Below, piece by piece: positions 44,600 through 57,349 of a stretch of DNA of 64,000 bases (within the stretch, counting starts at the first letter, position 1; each line of letters opens with the position of its first letter). Made by a program: the position numbers and the translations under genes. Location of the stretch: NCBI GenBank assembly GCA_009192285.1, contig WBVU01000004.1, forward strand, positions 1,386,001 to 1,450,000, written 5' to 3'. The DNA is from Morchella semilibera. Lineage: Eukaryota; Ascomycota; Pezizomycetes; Pezizales; Morchellaceae. Below the pieces are notes generated by a model. That model had not been told where the DNA came from. It made no database searches and worked only from the letters and a program-made list of their open reading frames with translations.

Positions 44600-46507
44600 G
44601 CCCCCGCCCCCCCAATTTTTCTTTCTTACTTATTAAGATATTGTCATTTTTATTCATGAGAGTATTGACAAATTATCTGTGTTAATACTTATTTACGGGC
44701 TCGTTCACTCCTGTAGTGGACTATTTTTCTTTTTTTTATATTCTCACTCTCTCTTCGTGATTACGTAAAATACCACTCTTTTCTTTACGTATTCGCATTT
44801 GTCGTTCCCGTAGGTAGCCAATCAGTAACCTTACCCTTTCCTTACCTTTTCTTTCCTTTCCTTCTCTTTTTTTTTATATGGTGACCTCTTCTTCTTCCTC
44901 TCTACTTCTTATCTTACTATTTTACTACTGGGAGGTTGTTCAACTGTGTTTCGGAGTCAAGCGTTGTCGTTGTCATTTTTTCTGTTATGTAGACTATTCA
45001 TGCATGTGCTTTTCTGTTTTTTGTTTCTTTCCTGGGGTTAGAGGGCGGAAGGGAAAGGGAATGAATGATATGGTGCTCTTTAGAGGATTTGTGCTCTCGT
45101 GCGCGAAGCCACTGCTAGTATAGTGCGAATTGAAGTGCGAAGTGAGGTTGGGGTGGTTGCGGTAATGATCGGGAATGCTACATAGTAAGGGGAGGGGGGG
45201 GTGGTGGTGACAATCGTGCTATAGATTATGGGAGATCTGACCTGATCTGATCTGATCTGATTATATGGCAACGGGTGGGCACCCTGGTGGGTTTTGCCGG
45301 TTCGAGTGGGTTAAGCTAGACTGCCCGCCAGAATAGAATTGAGTCGATCGATACACACCAGGCAGGACTGCCCCGGACCCGATCCGGCAATGCTTACATG
45401 TATGCTACCGCACCTAATTACATAATATTGCTTTGTAGATATACTGACTTCATGTAGCTACATGTGGTACTCTACAGGACTATAGCGTGACGCCAGGTCG
45501 TCACGTAGGGACCCTTCTATGGGGAGTTTCTATACAAGGTGGGAACTACAGGTATCCCCCGGTAAAAGCTACATCGAAGGAGCTATGATATGGTGCATTG
45601 CCCTGGTGTTAGTGGTGGTAGGGTATAAATGCGTGCTTCCTTCGATTGCCCTGAATGAGGTGAAGGGGTATATATGGGGGGCACGAGATTATCTCTCGCT
45701 TTATAGGAGCAACAACCCTAACCCCGAGATAAAGTCCATTGACCTGCAACTTACTTGACCAAACAATCATGGAATCAACAAATATACAGAGTATCTATCA
45801 AGCATGGAGAAGTCGAGAGTCACGCCAGAAACGCAAGCTTTGGGATGTAAGCTAGGAGGTGCTGGAGGTCGATGTCCTGGCCAGAGTATGAAGTAACAAC
45901 TCGTTCAGGGCATGTGCATGCATACGGCTACCCCACACACATAAGTAGAGGTTTGGGGCCATCGGTTGGCGTAAGTGTCGGTGTTGCGATGCGTCAAGAC
46001 CTGAGGGTAAAGCGGTGCAGCCCGACATCCTTAAACCCTAAGGCTGGTAGAGAACCTACTACATGTAGTTATATGGGGCTCATTCTACAGGGGCCCTCGT
46101 ATATCTCGGGGATTAATCGCCCACGGGGTTTTATTATCCGTAATTGCAATCGACGTCATTCACAGAATAATACTTGGGCCACGTACTTACGTATTGAAAA
46201 CAAGCATTTGCTTAGAAATGGCTGAGATTTATAATCCAATTAAGTGCGGTGTGTGGGGGGGTTCGGACACCGATGACCGGGGTCTTGTACCACCACGCAA
46301 TTAGTTAACAGGGTATGCGGTCATGGCCAGTCACTCGGCCTGGTGATTTGAAATCATGAACTTTACGGCGAATTTTGTTTTATATATAAATCCCTTCGTC
46401 TTCTACAAAGCTGGTGCTGTTCCTATACCATCAGTATCACTCCAGTCAGTATTTCAGCCCAAGACCTCAAGACATTTTGCACCCATTTCCATACTTATCA
46501 ACCCAAC
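44600..46507. other. Intergenic region, about 1.9 kb
   Basis: T-rich 3' flank of the phosphatase gene, a short GATCT repeat (about 45236-45261), and TACATGTA at 45395-45402 and 46060-46067. A TATATATAAA element (46381-46390) about 120 bp before the next start is a likely TATA box for the oxidoreductase gene. No other gene is seen. Confidence 0.5.
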
Positions 46508-47516
46508 ATGTCCATCACCGTAACCGGCGCTACTGGCGGTCTCGGCCGCGCAACTCTCGAGTTCCTTTCCGAATTCACCCCCAGCACAGGCCACTCCATA
46601 GTAGGGACAACGCGCTCGCTCTCCCGTGCGCCGCAGATCCCAAACGTGGCCTTCCGCGTCGGTGATTTCGACACCCCGGGTACACTGGACGCTGCATTCG
46701 CCGGCGCGGCAAAGGTCCTGATTGTGTCTACGGACTCCTTCGACAACGCAAAGCGCTTAGTCCAGCACAAGAACGCCCTTGACGCTTGTGTGCGCGCTGG
46801 GGTGGGGAGGGTGTACTATACCTCTCTTGCCATCAATGGCAGTAGGGAAAGTAGCATCAGCGAGCTGCAGCATACGCACCTGGAGACCGAGAGGATGATT
46901 AAGGAGTAAGCACACATATTTAGAGCTCAGTTACTTAGCTGCAAGATACGGAATAGTAACTAACGAGACCGATAGGTCTGGGTTGCCATACACAATCATC
47001 CGCGAGGGTGTCTACACAGAAGCATTCCCGCTCTTCCTCGGCTGGACGCCCGAAACAAAGTCCATCCTCCTCCCATACGACGGACCCATCGCCTTTGCGT
47101 CGCGCACAGAGCTCGCGGAGGGGACGGCACGGCTGCTGCTGTCGGACGACGAGAAATATATCAACTCGACCGTGGTCCTGACGGGGCCCGAGGCGCTGAG
47201 TTTGACGCAGGTTGCGGAGGTCATCCGCGCTGAGCTGGGGGGCGAGTTGGTCGTTGAGAGGCTGGGCTTGGAGGATTATGTGAAGGGGCTCGTGGAGCGG
47301 GGGGAGAGGCCGGAGGGGTTCGCAAGGAGCTGGGCAACAACGCTGAAGGCGTTTGAGGAAGGGGAGGCGGGGGATGTTCATGGTGCTTTGGAGGAGCTGT
47401 TGGGGAGACGGCCGAGGGGCGCGCGGGAGGTGGTGAGGGGATTGGTAAGGGAGGGAATGGAGAATGGGGGGTATAAGTGGCACCAGAACGAGAGGGTGAG
47501 AAATGAGGGGAAATAG
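46508..47516 (+). CDS. NmrA-family NAD(P)H:quinone oxidoreductase (QorB/YtfG-like), 312 aa
   Basis: Exons 46508-46905 and 46976-47516; the intron is GTAAGC...GTAACTAACG...GATAG with a textbook branch site. The protein starts MSITVTGATGGLGRATLEFL, containing TGATGGLG (residues 6-13), the NmrA/atypical SDR nucleotide loop. It continues VGTTRSLSR, VRVGDFDTPGTLDAAFAGAA-type strand-helix, and VLIVSTDSF. Further conserved segments are GVGRVYYTSLAINGSRES, HLETERMIKESGLPYTIIRE, the SRTELAEGTARLL segment and VVLTGPEALSLTQVAEVIRA. The order and content match E. coli QorB/YtfG, which reduces quinones with NADPH. Cytosolic, no targeting signal. It is likely a detoxification or redox enzyme; regulator-type NmrA function is an alternative. 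Confidence 0.85.
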
Positions 47517-50500
47517 TTGGCTGTTGGATATTGAGTGTTGTGTTAGGTTTTCTTCTAGGGAGTGATAATTCATGACCCATGGTTATTTAGATCTTGTGTA
47601 GAGCATCATAGCAGCCTAATCCTCTTCACCCGGACTATCATATCGAGAAGTCAAATGAGATTCTCGGGGTGTTTCTATATGTCCATATTTCACATCAGCA
47701 GCATTTAATATATGTAGTCAATCGAGCCTAGAGCTGTTAGTATCAAGAATTACGATACTCCTTATATTATATTCTAAGCCCAAGTATTCGTTTTTGAATG
47801 GTTAAGTATATGGCTAGTGATTAGTCGGTTGAGGGGCTTGTTATCCCTAATTTTAGAAGGGAAGGGGTGGTATTGCGGGGGGGGGGGGTAAGGCCGGTAG
47901 TTGGGCTTGCGGTATGTAGATACGCCAGGAGATACTTTAAGGGCAAAATGTGCATATGCCCTAACGGAGATGCCTGTGGCTGGTACAGATGGTCCAAGCG
48001 CGCTCCCCACACACACACGCCCTGTACGCTCCTCCTTCTTCTTCCCCACATCCACACATCCAGACCTGCCACCACACAGCGGGTCCTACCCATCATGGAT
48101 ATCTAATATATCGACGGTGATGATCTGACCTCACCTGTCTCTCGCTCTCTCTCCCCCCCCCCGCCTCTTATTGCGTCTATTTCTCTGATAGATGTTCTAG
48201 CTACCGCTTTAGTTTGGCTGGATTTCATCGCTAAGGCCTACCCCACTCCTGTGCTACGGAGACCGCTACTATGGGGATAAAATTGTAAACTTGCAAGTCC
48301 GATACGGAGCTACCATAGTACGACAGAAAGTATTTTGGCGAATACGAGAAAGTTAACTCCCCCTCCCCCCAAAATGATACCATGTCCTGGGTTGTACATG
48401 CCAGTCACCAGACAGGCGCACATACAAGTACATAAGTATGTATAATCTTTCTTCTTAGGTGAGTATTCAATGCAACCGGGCCTCCTCGCCATCTGGCGTA
48501 TGCAAAGCGGTTTATGGGATACACAATCGAGTGATTACCCATGACCCAACCGCCCGAAATCCGAAACCATAGCTCATCAGCGCAACTCTCTACCACATGA
48601 TTCACTATCCTGGCACCACCATCTATTCTGACGGTAAGCGGTCTACACGACCTTTCAAGTTCAGGCCCATTCTCGCGGAACACAATGCGAAGACTAACTT
48701 TCTCCCGTTTATCCTTTAACAATTCCACACCTACACACATAGCCTGCATCCCCCTCCAAGTCTCCCCGACAGCATATCAATACCTGCCGCGTGCAGTGGC
48801 GCCATTTCACATGTCCGCTATGGGTCTTCACCGGGTATGATGTTTCAAGTCCAGGGAGATGGCCCTGGACATAAACAACAGGAGATGCGTAGCCAGATTG
48901 GTACGGGTATGTTACATTATACGTCACCTATCAGAAGCACGTTGTTGTGAAACCGGAAATTGCACTTGGGCTAGGTGGATGTAGTATGCGGGGCAGCTAC
49001 ATCATCATGTTGTGGCCCACTTGATACCGCCAGTGATCGAAGCAGCAGGTTAGGACCGATTCCCCCCCATTGGCCAAGGTATACACTTCACGGCGCTCAC
49101 ACTGCCATTCCAGAGCCGCATTCGGGGCGTGGCGTGTGAACTACAAGAAAGAGGCAGCGAGATTAAGAGATCAACTAAGAAAGTGCCTCGGAGGGGAGGA
49201 TTTAGATCTGAGCAGCCTCCAAGCCGTTGCTCTTTCCCCTGGTAACGAGAGTATCAGCTCTCTATTCTACTATAGTGTCTACTCTCCACACGTACTCGCT
49301 CCTTCCTTCGAATCAAACCTAAGTGACTGTGCCCTAGCTTAAAAGAGGTAAATGTACCTGCCGATCGGAAAAGAACGAAACCATTAATTTGGTGCTGGTG
49401 AGATTTGATCCGGTGAAAGTTAAAGCATAAACTACATGGCCGTCATCAATTACCCAAATCTTTCCATCCGTTTCATTTGCATGACATTGCATATCTTAGG
49501 GGAAAGAAGAAAAAAAAAACCCCTACTCTCGTTGATGAATGTGTTCAGGTTACAAAGGGGACGAATTCACATCAATTAAACGAGTACATGTATGACTTGT
49601 AGTTGTCTAGAGACTACTACTAAGTAAGTATTTCCTCGAAAGCTGATAGGTGGGTTCGGCCTTGGCAAAAAAATTCATGTTCCACAAATAGCAACCGGTA
49701 AGGTTTTGCCAAGAAACGCAGGTCCCTAAAACCACACCGGTGTCAAAACAACGACAACTCATTACTCACCGGTAAGTAAATGGCAATGAAGTGGGATATG
49801 GCGACGGAGGCGCGGGGGTTTGAGAAAAGATCGTGAAATTAGTATACTGCCTGTGGCAGAGGCTAGAATGAAACGGCGGACACTTTCAAAGGCGGGGGGG
49901 GGGATCCAGCAATGTTCACGGACCAGCAACTGGCGCAGGAACCGATGTTTGACTATTCAAGTTAATGGTTATTATGAGTGTATGGCCTTAAAAGTTTTTT
50001 TTGATCTCAATATCTGTCGATAGTAGCTTGGAACCGTCTAAGTACCAAGCGGGCCCATCGTTTGAGGTCTAAAAACCTACAGTGCCCGGGGGGGTCGAAA
50101 GGTTGATATATGGAAATTCGAATGAATTGGGGGAAGATATGTCTACACTTGAGTATTTATTTATTGTTCTAAATTACAGTTTTTGTCGGCGAAATATCAC
50201 ACTCGCCACCGTCTATGGCTATTTTTCGCATGCAACCCCGGGATGACCGCTGTGCCGCTTAAACCTACCGATGATCTTGCATCTTGGTCCATAGTAGTGA
50301 TGAGACTGGTATATAGGTCCTTTCGCCCACCATAAGCTGTTCTAGTCCCTTTCTCGAGCCTTTCTCGCAGGTATTTTCTGCATCTTCGGTGACCCGGTTT
50401 AGTCACGTTCTTTCTTTTTTCTTTGATTATTCTTTTCCCTACATTCTTGACTCTCTTTAACAAAAAAAAGGCGGGACCTTCCGTTTTAATACTCACTTTA

Positions 50501-50531
50501 TAAGATATTTTAACGTATCGGCGGGCCGAAG
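47517..50531. other. Intergenic region, about 3 kb
   Basis: No gene is supported. It contains G runs (47877-47888; 49894-49903), TACATGTA at 49585-49592, and a short inverted repeat CTTGGCAAAA/TTTTGCCAAG near 49662-49713. The open frame 49070-49342 (90 codons) is Ser/Leu-rich and unrecognised. Confidence 0.5.
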
Positions 50532-52438
50532 ATGTACCGCGCGAGCAGCACCGGCAGGCCAATGACTAGCAAAGAAAAACTTCTCGAAGCCATAAAGCCA
50601 TGGGTTTGCTGTATCAAGCCTCGCCATAACAACAAGAAATACCATGATTTAGAGAAGTCTGGTGATTCCGCTGGTACGCACCCGGTAGAAACGCTTCCAT
50701 ATATACGAAATGAAGACTAACAAGTATCTACCTATCTGATAGCATTCAATATCTCAGGCCCTATCGCCATCGAAGTAAATGGGAAGCCAGCAGGTGATTT
50801 TGGAGGGTCTGGCGTGGTGAGTGTTTATGAAATACCATCTAGCCAGACGCCTAAACGACTTGATGGAAGCTTTGACCCAAAGTTCCCGCCGGCAACACTG
50901 GGCTCTTATGCTCCTGATAATGAGAAGCGGAGGACATTCGACTTTTTCCAGTATACCCCGACGGCACCGAACCGGATCACGCAGATAATCGATTCGTATG
51001 GCGATTATGGGGGTAGTCCAACTGGAAAGAAACCTCCAGTCCCCCCAGTTCCCTCAGTGCCATTGAAGTTAGACGACGACTATCTCCGTAGTGAGATTGA
51101 GTTTATTCGTGCGGCAGCAAGAAAGTATCCCGATAATGCAGACCTTTCAGCAGCTGCAGAAGCAACATATCTTGTTGACGAGAATGGAGAGCCTCGGCCG
51201 GAAATGATCATGGCGATAGATAGGGTGTTGGGGGGCTCAGCGAGAGAAAGACAACATATGTCAAGGTCGACGATATCAGATTACTCGAACTCGCTGAATT
51301 TGATACAGCCATTGCATCCAAAGCCAGCACGTTGCAGAGATAGTGATCAGCCAAGGCAATTGCTGAGATCAATGGATGAAAGGAAGCAGCTGGAGCAGAG
51401 ATTATTGAATATCCAAAGATCTCTCTCGCAACGTAGGAAAGATAAGTCGGATTCTCTTTTGGTCCCACCCTCGACCCATGGGCCTCAAGGACCACAGTCA
51501 TTACAGCATAGTACGTCAACTCTCCTTATCTGCGTTATTTCCTGAAGAAATCATGAACATTGACCTTTTCGGTAACAGGAGAGATGATTGATGAACTCAT
51601 CGACGATTTCTATGACGACGACTGCCCTCAAGTCACTCAAGAGAGCCTACCCAAGCCGCCTCCACCATCGGCCCAACCCCGCCGTGCGCCAACCCTATCC
51701 GCCTTGAACCCCCGCAAAAATACGTTTAGGAATAGTAATCCTCTCGACGACTCCAGATTATCGCTTAATTACAGCGAATACATCTACGAGGAATATGGCA
51801 GGCCCTCTCCAACTGAAGTCATGTTTCCCACCGCCGAGGATGACCCTGGTTTAATGAGATCTGTATCTCAGCGTCCTGCAGAGCCACCTCTGCGCCGCAC
51901 CCGTTCGTCCGAAACCATTGTTCCACAAAGAACGCTGATGCTGTCTCGCAACGACTCTGTGGTATCGGCGCCAGGAAATCGCATCGATAGATGGCTGTCC
52001 AAACAGAACGAGATATATGGTGCCGAGGATTCGGGGCCAGGGCCTATCGCAAATCTACCCCGCCTCCCCAAAGCATCTAGACTGTCCAAGAGGCCGGAAT
52101 CACTGCTTAGAAGAAATTCAATTGGCACTGCAGAAGACTATTGGCCTTCAGCACGCGACATTATACCAAGTCCCGGGTTCCCTCCCCCTGCTAACTCCTG
52201 TGTGGGGATACCCTACTCTGCCATGCTGAGGAAGGATCCAGCACCTGTTAGCGTTGTTAGCGCAAACACTTATCACAGCGCCTCCCCTATTCCGCCTCCA
52301 CCAGCATCAGAAGTATTAGCGCAACAGTACATATCTGAAATAGAGGACATCTCTAATGGAACTAGAAGGCATTCGGTGGAAGACCTACCGTCTCATGGCC
52401 ACCGCCCGACTGGCCTCGAGGCTGGCAAGATGATTTGA
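50532..52438 (+). CDS. Hypothetical, largely disordered 584-residue protein
   Basis: Three exons, 50532-50673, 50758-51510 and 51579-52438, with GTACGC/GTACGT donors, a GACTAAC branch and CAG acceptors; phases agree over 584 codons. The N-terminus has SKEKLLEAIKPWVCCIKPRH, where the Cys pair beside basic residues resembles a palmitoylation site. Next comes a conserved-looking segment IAIEVNGKPAGDFGGSGVVS. A Pro-rich stretch (KKPPVPPVPSVPLK) could bind SH3 domains. A short helical region (RSEIEFIRAAARKYPDNADL) and an acidic MIDELIDDFYDDDCPQ motif follow. The remaining ~290 residues are Ser/Pro/Arg-rich with many potential phosphosites (RRTRSSET, RRHSVEDL). It may be a membrane-associated scaffold or signalling protein. 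An alternative first-intron donor (GTGATT at 50661) is possible. I do not recognise the family. Confidence 0.65.
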
Positions 52439-55400
52439 GATAGATCTTGGCCCTAAGCCTTTCTTCCCCGCATTTTTTGATCTTCCCTCGGCCCGGGTCG
52501 GGAGGTATCAGTTGCCTGTGAATCTGTGAATGTGGGGTGCGTGGTTAGTTTGACCGTTGATATCTAAAGTATTCTTCCATGCACAGACATCCTTACCACC
52601 TACCCCACAATTTGAGGCGGATCATGCCATCCGTGTAACTTTACATCTATCAATATCAATGGTTATTTCTTTTTTTCACTCTGTTCTCTTTTGTGGCTTC
52701 TTTTCCTTTTCCTTTATCTCTTTCCCTTTGTATTGTTCTACTGTTCAGGCGTTTGATAGTTTAGTTTGGGATAAATGATGAAACGTATGGATGAATAATT
52801 ACCCGCAAATTAAATTTCTTTTTCAAGAATATATTCCCAACGATGTGTGATCCCTCGTGAACGCAGATCAGGGTAAAGCAGGCAGAAATGGGGGGTAGAT
52901 GCTGCATAACGTCTGTCGAAGCGTTGCATGGGGGCGCATATGGTGCTATGCAGATAGGAGGAGTGGCAAAAATTGAAGAGTCGGTTCTGGCTGAACCAAA
53001 TCCTCCTAGGTAGGGTGTTTAGTTTTACCTGTATAATATAGACACAAGTGTTGTGGCCTAAACCTTTAAGATTAGATTAGATTGTTGGCGCTCAGGGGGT
53101 TATCATTTCAGATGGTACTATCGAGTACATGTAAAGTGCGTACTTATATATTTTTTTAAGTGCTCCCCAAACTGCTCTGGTAAATTTGGCCGATTTCATA
53201 GAAATGAAGGCCAGTAGTAGGATCATTGAGACTACATGTAATACATGTAGTCCTAAATGTAGGGTCGGTCCTAGCAGTGTCGAGGCCGAGGCCTAGGCCA
53301 TGCCATAAGATCCGTCAATACTTAGGCGTTCAGTAAAAGGTCGTCCCATTGCAACAGACCTTTTACTAAACGCCCAAGTATATTTCTACAAAAAGTAGCC
53401 TTGACTACAAAAAATTACAAGTTGATTTAGTTCTGGACCCAAAATCGTGAAGGGGCGCGGGTAGAAATCCCCCAGATTCTAGCAATTCGGAAAGAGCCGA
53501 TGCCCTAGAGCACACTCCTCGGGGAGTGCGAGATTAGAAATCCGCTTAGGCAAGCCACCGAGATTCGTGACGGCAGTTAGGTGTACTTGGCCTTGCAAAT
53601 TCCTAAAGCCATGTTCACCTGAGGATAGCACATCGCAAGAAAGGATTGGTACGTTGAGCCGGCCCGGACCCCATCCCTAATCTATCCATTTAGGAACAAT
53701 TAGTGATTCACTGAAACGAAACTACTGTACCCCATACTTGGCTGCCCCCTTGCTAGAGGAGTGCAATAACGTATGATAAATACTAATCCAATACTCAGCA
53801 GATAGCCGAGACGAGCCTCCTCCCCCCCGGTAAAAAAACTTAAATTCACTTTATGGGTCTTTCTGCCTAAGGGTTTATGAAAAGAGAAACGATAGGGGGG
53901 GATAGAATGCCTTCTACAAGAGACAGGAGGAAGTGTGGGCTTATGTATATACGTTGGGAACCAATTTGAAGGGCAATAGAGTGGTTCGCGTAGATTGTTC
54001 TGCATCTTGTCTCGGTTGAAGTCGTGAAATTAAGCATGAAATTAAGCCCCCCCCCCCCCCCAACCACCAATTCATTAACCTAAACTCCGATCCGGACGTA
54101 ATCTTGGGTCCAAGTAAAAAATAGACAGTTTTGATCAACAGCATGGGAATCCTTGGTTTCTTGCCTTGTGGGATTAATGCTCTACTGAATTTAACCTATG
54201 TATGCGCGTGCATGTGAGCAACTTGCTAGGGAGAAAGGGAAAAAAAAATCCTGGTAGATCCGCCCTGGTGGTTCCATCATTTAGACTAACTCTTCGTATG
54301 TGGTTTACAGCCGCTTACTCTACATACATCTCTGCGCATGCTGAATGCATTCCCTTCGCCGCAAGCAGGGTTTCTCCACTTTAAAAGCAGTCATCAAGGA
54401 AGCAGAGTAAGATATGTATATGTCCCCTGTAGCTTATATATCATAGGTTAATTTTAGTAGGGAGCGATAGCTACTACTCTAATCGTTTGTTTCTGGGGAA
54501 TCGACCTTGCGGCGGAAAATAAACCCCACACCACACTACTTGACAATCGCCCCTATAGGTGCATACAGTATAGTACATGTAGTTTCCACTTTATTCTAAC
54601 TTGACACACTTGACACGTACATGTCCTAACAGCGTATTTAGGAGGTAGCTGTTGAATAGAGCGCCTAAAGCGGAGTAGGTATCTACAATGCTTTTGGCAA
54701 CAAGGATTTTTGGCCGCCACAGAGAACTTTCTTTCCTTATCGCGGATGGTTGAGATTATAATAATAATGTTTTCCAGTTAAGGCTGGGTTACGTGTCGGG
54801 AGGTCGGCCATGGTAGGTACATGTACATACCTCAACTCTACACACATGTAGTTGGATAGGGTACCTATCATGTATGAACAGTAGGAGTAGGCAGATAGGT
54901 CATCTACTCTGGAGTACTCTCTACCTATTCCCATATACTTACAACATACATACTATAGGAGAAACCCCACGTACCCGGAACTTCCCAGGTACGCAGAAAT
55001 GCTTGTTGGTAGTCTCGGTTTCAGTCTTAGACTCTCAGTCCAGGTCAGCCTCAGTCTCGTGCTCTTTTTTTCCCTCGTGGTATGTGCACGAAGGGGATTA
55101 CCCAGGGAAGAGGATATGTCGTAGTAATTAGGTAAGTAGGGGGGACCTAAGACACGACACTCGGTGCTGAAAGCCTAAAATAGCACCTTCAGATGATTGA
55201 AAAGATTTCAGATCGCCTGCTCTTACATGAATGGGTGAAAAGGTGGTTGGGTGTGTGTGTGCGCGTGTGTTGTATCGGTTCCAGGTCTACTGTTATTGTT
55301 GCTAGTAAAATATCCCCTTTCGAAGGACGGGCTGATCATAATTGTAGGTTAGCTAGGGGTGGCACAACTGCTGCAGCAAAGGTTAATTTGTCGGTGATCT

Positions 55401-57349
55401 TACTAGTTGGGAACCCATTTCAGGACGGTAGCCCGAGCGGGCCTGGATTGAGTTGAACTTGTCGGTCACCGCGGTGGATTTCCAGCCTAGAATGCGCTTG
55501 TACCTGTCAACTTTGCGAGCACCGGCTGGCTGGCCGTATGTAAAACCAATCGACAATCGACAACCAATTCGCAACCCGCACTTGCCCCCCCCCCCCCCCC
55601 AAACGCCACAGAGGGAACTCGCTCGATTGCTGCTACGTAGGTAGGAGGAGCACACAGCATTGTTTTCGTGGGAGGAGAAGGAGGACTCGAGGACGGGGAA
55701 AAACGCTTTGAAAGGCGCTATCAGATCCACCAGATCTAGCCAACCAGCCACCAGCTGCAAACCATCCGTCCATCCGCACGTTCGCAAAAGGGCGTCATTT
55801 ATTTTCATTCGACCTAGAAAGTCGATTGCAAATGCTTCAAGCTGACGAATAAGATTATCGCAAATATGGTTTAGATATCGTTTCTTGTTCTTGTGGTAAG
55901 AAAAAAATAGAAGAAAAAGAAAACGAAGAAAAAGAAGCCGCTGCTCCAATAATTACAGTGAGTTCCGTTTCAGGAAGTTCTCCCCGTCAATCTCTAATCC
56001 CTGGATGGAAGGAGGAGAATGGATCCCTGAAGGTGCAGTTGAGCAGTGGACCTTGCTGGTAGTCGTTGTTGAGACGTAAGCTTAGGTGCTCAGGGAGATC
56101 TGTTACTGCACCTACTCCGACACCACCCCCCGCGTTATCGAATCTCACACTACTGCACGCACAGCTCGGGTAGAGACTGTAGAGTACCAGATAGGCCATT
56201 TTATTTGCATGGCTGCTACTCTACTCTATTTCCAAGCGAAGCATCTAATATCATAAGCGGTCTAGTTGAGAAGGTTAACAACACCCCTGGACCCCCATGC
56301 AACCTCAGGTTCATCTTTAACATCGAAAGAAAAGAAATATATTTATCCATTGCAATGGAACTCTTGGCCACAACTGGAGATTTGCGCCGGATAAAGGCCC
56401 ATTCTGGTGGACGGGAAGCAATGATACGCAACACAGCAGCCATCTCACAAACAAAAGGCAAAGAAAAAGAAAAAGGAAAGAACCGAGACACAGATGCTGA
56501 AGCAAGCTTTATCGTGACGGAAGGCTGCTTACAGTACGTCGGCAAGTTAATATAGGGTGTGTATGAGTTACATATACCTACATGTAGATGGGGTACTCAA
56601 TAACGCCCCAACCAAATTGTAGAAGTACAGTAACCCACTCATTCTCCGTGTACCGGTAAATGAAGTGTTTTATATTTCGATTCTTGGGCTTCCAAGTATT
56701 TTGATGACTCCCTTGTGGTTTCCTGTTAAGTGGTATCATGCATATCTGACATTGATCTCTCATTCATCTGGACATAACAAGAAAAGAATGCAGGGAAAGA
56801 GACACGACATCTCTTTGACATAATGATAAGGGGCATGCGTGATTGGCTTGCCTCACACTAAAGTGCTTTGGAATTAGGTATTCACGCATGGAGGGAATTC
56901 AAAAATCCACTCAACCAAAGGCCGCTGATGGAAGTTCCCACCCACACTTGATCTTCGTCTTGGTCCTTTCCTCGTATCTTCCATATGTCTTGGTAGCAGC
57001 AACAGCTCAATATGCCCAGCTCTCTGACAACCTTCTAGCCCAAACCTTCCTAAGATGCTAAACTGCTTGTCCCTGTCGACCGAGTTCGTCACACCCTCCT
57101 TATCCAAGACCTTATTTTTTCCTTTTTCTTTCTGAGCTAGGGTTGGTGCCAAGTACGTGTTTTGCGTCCGTTGGGTGGGCTGCACTAATACTCGGGCTGG
57201 AAGTCCCCAGCCAGAGATATGCCTCGAAATATATAAGCAACCCAACTCCCCCAACTTGTATTCACTCAACCAGCAGTTCCCGAATACCTGGATCAAAAAT
57301 CCTCTATCAGCTATTTCGTATAGGCTGTCCTCTCTCTCCTACCAGTATA
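52439..57349. other. Gene-free region, about 4.9 kb
   Basis: Contains poly-C runs (54047-54061; 55585-55600), a small inverted-repeat element (53319-53380), and TACATGTA at 53126-53133, 53233-53240, 53242-53249, 54574-54581, 54818-54825 and 56579-56586. The 188-codon minus-strand frame 55383-55949 and the 117-codon plus-strand frame 56205-56555 have no recognised motif. The last ~300 bp should be the transporter promoter (TATAAGC-like at about 57232). Confidence 0.55.
53319..53380. mobile_element. Miniature TA-flanked inverted-repeat element (about 58 bp)
   Basis: TA, CTTAGGCGTTCAGTAAAAGG-TC, a 14-nt centre, GACCTTTTACTAAACGCCCA-AG, TA. Arms agree at 23 of 25 positions counting the flanking bases, with two transition mismatches. 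It has the same plan as the element at 36709-36791 (TA-CTT...AAG-TA) but unrelated arm sequence. Confidence 0.55.

Noticed and set aside
49385-49460. Possible tRNA-like sequence around GAGATTTGATCC
   Set aside because: Neither box matches consensus well and no acceptor stem forms.
55383-55949. 188-codon minus-strand frame
   Set aside because: It crosses a 16-nt C run giving poly-Gly and a hydrophobic, Phe-rich start from a low-complexity tract; no domain or splice support.
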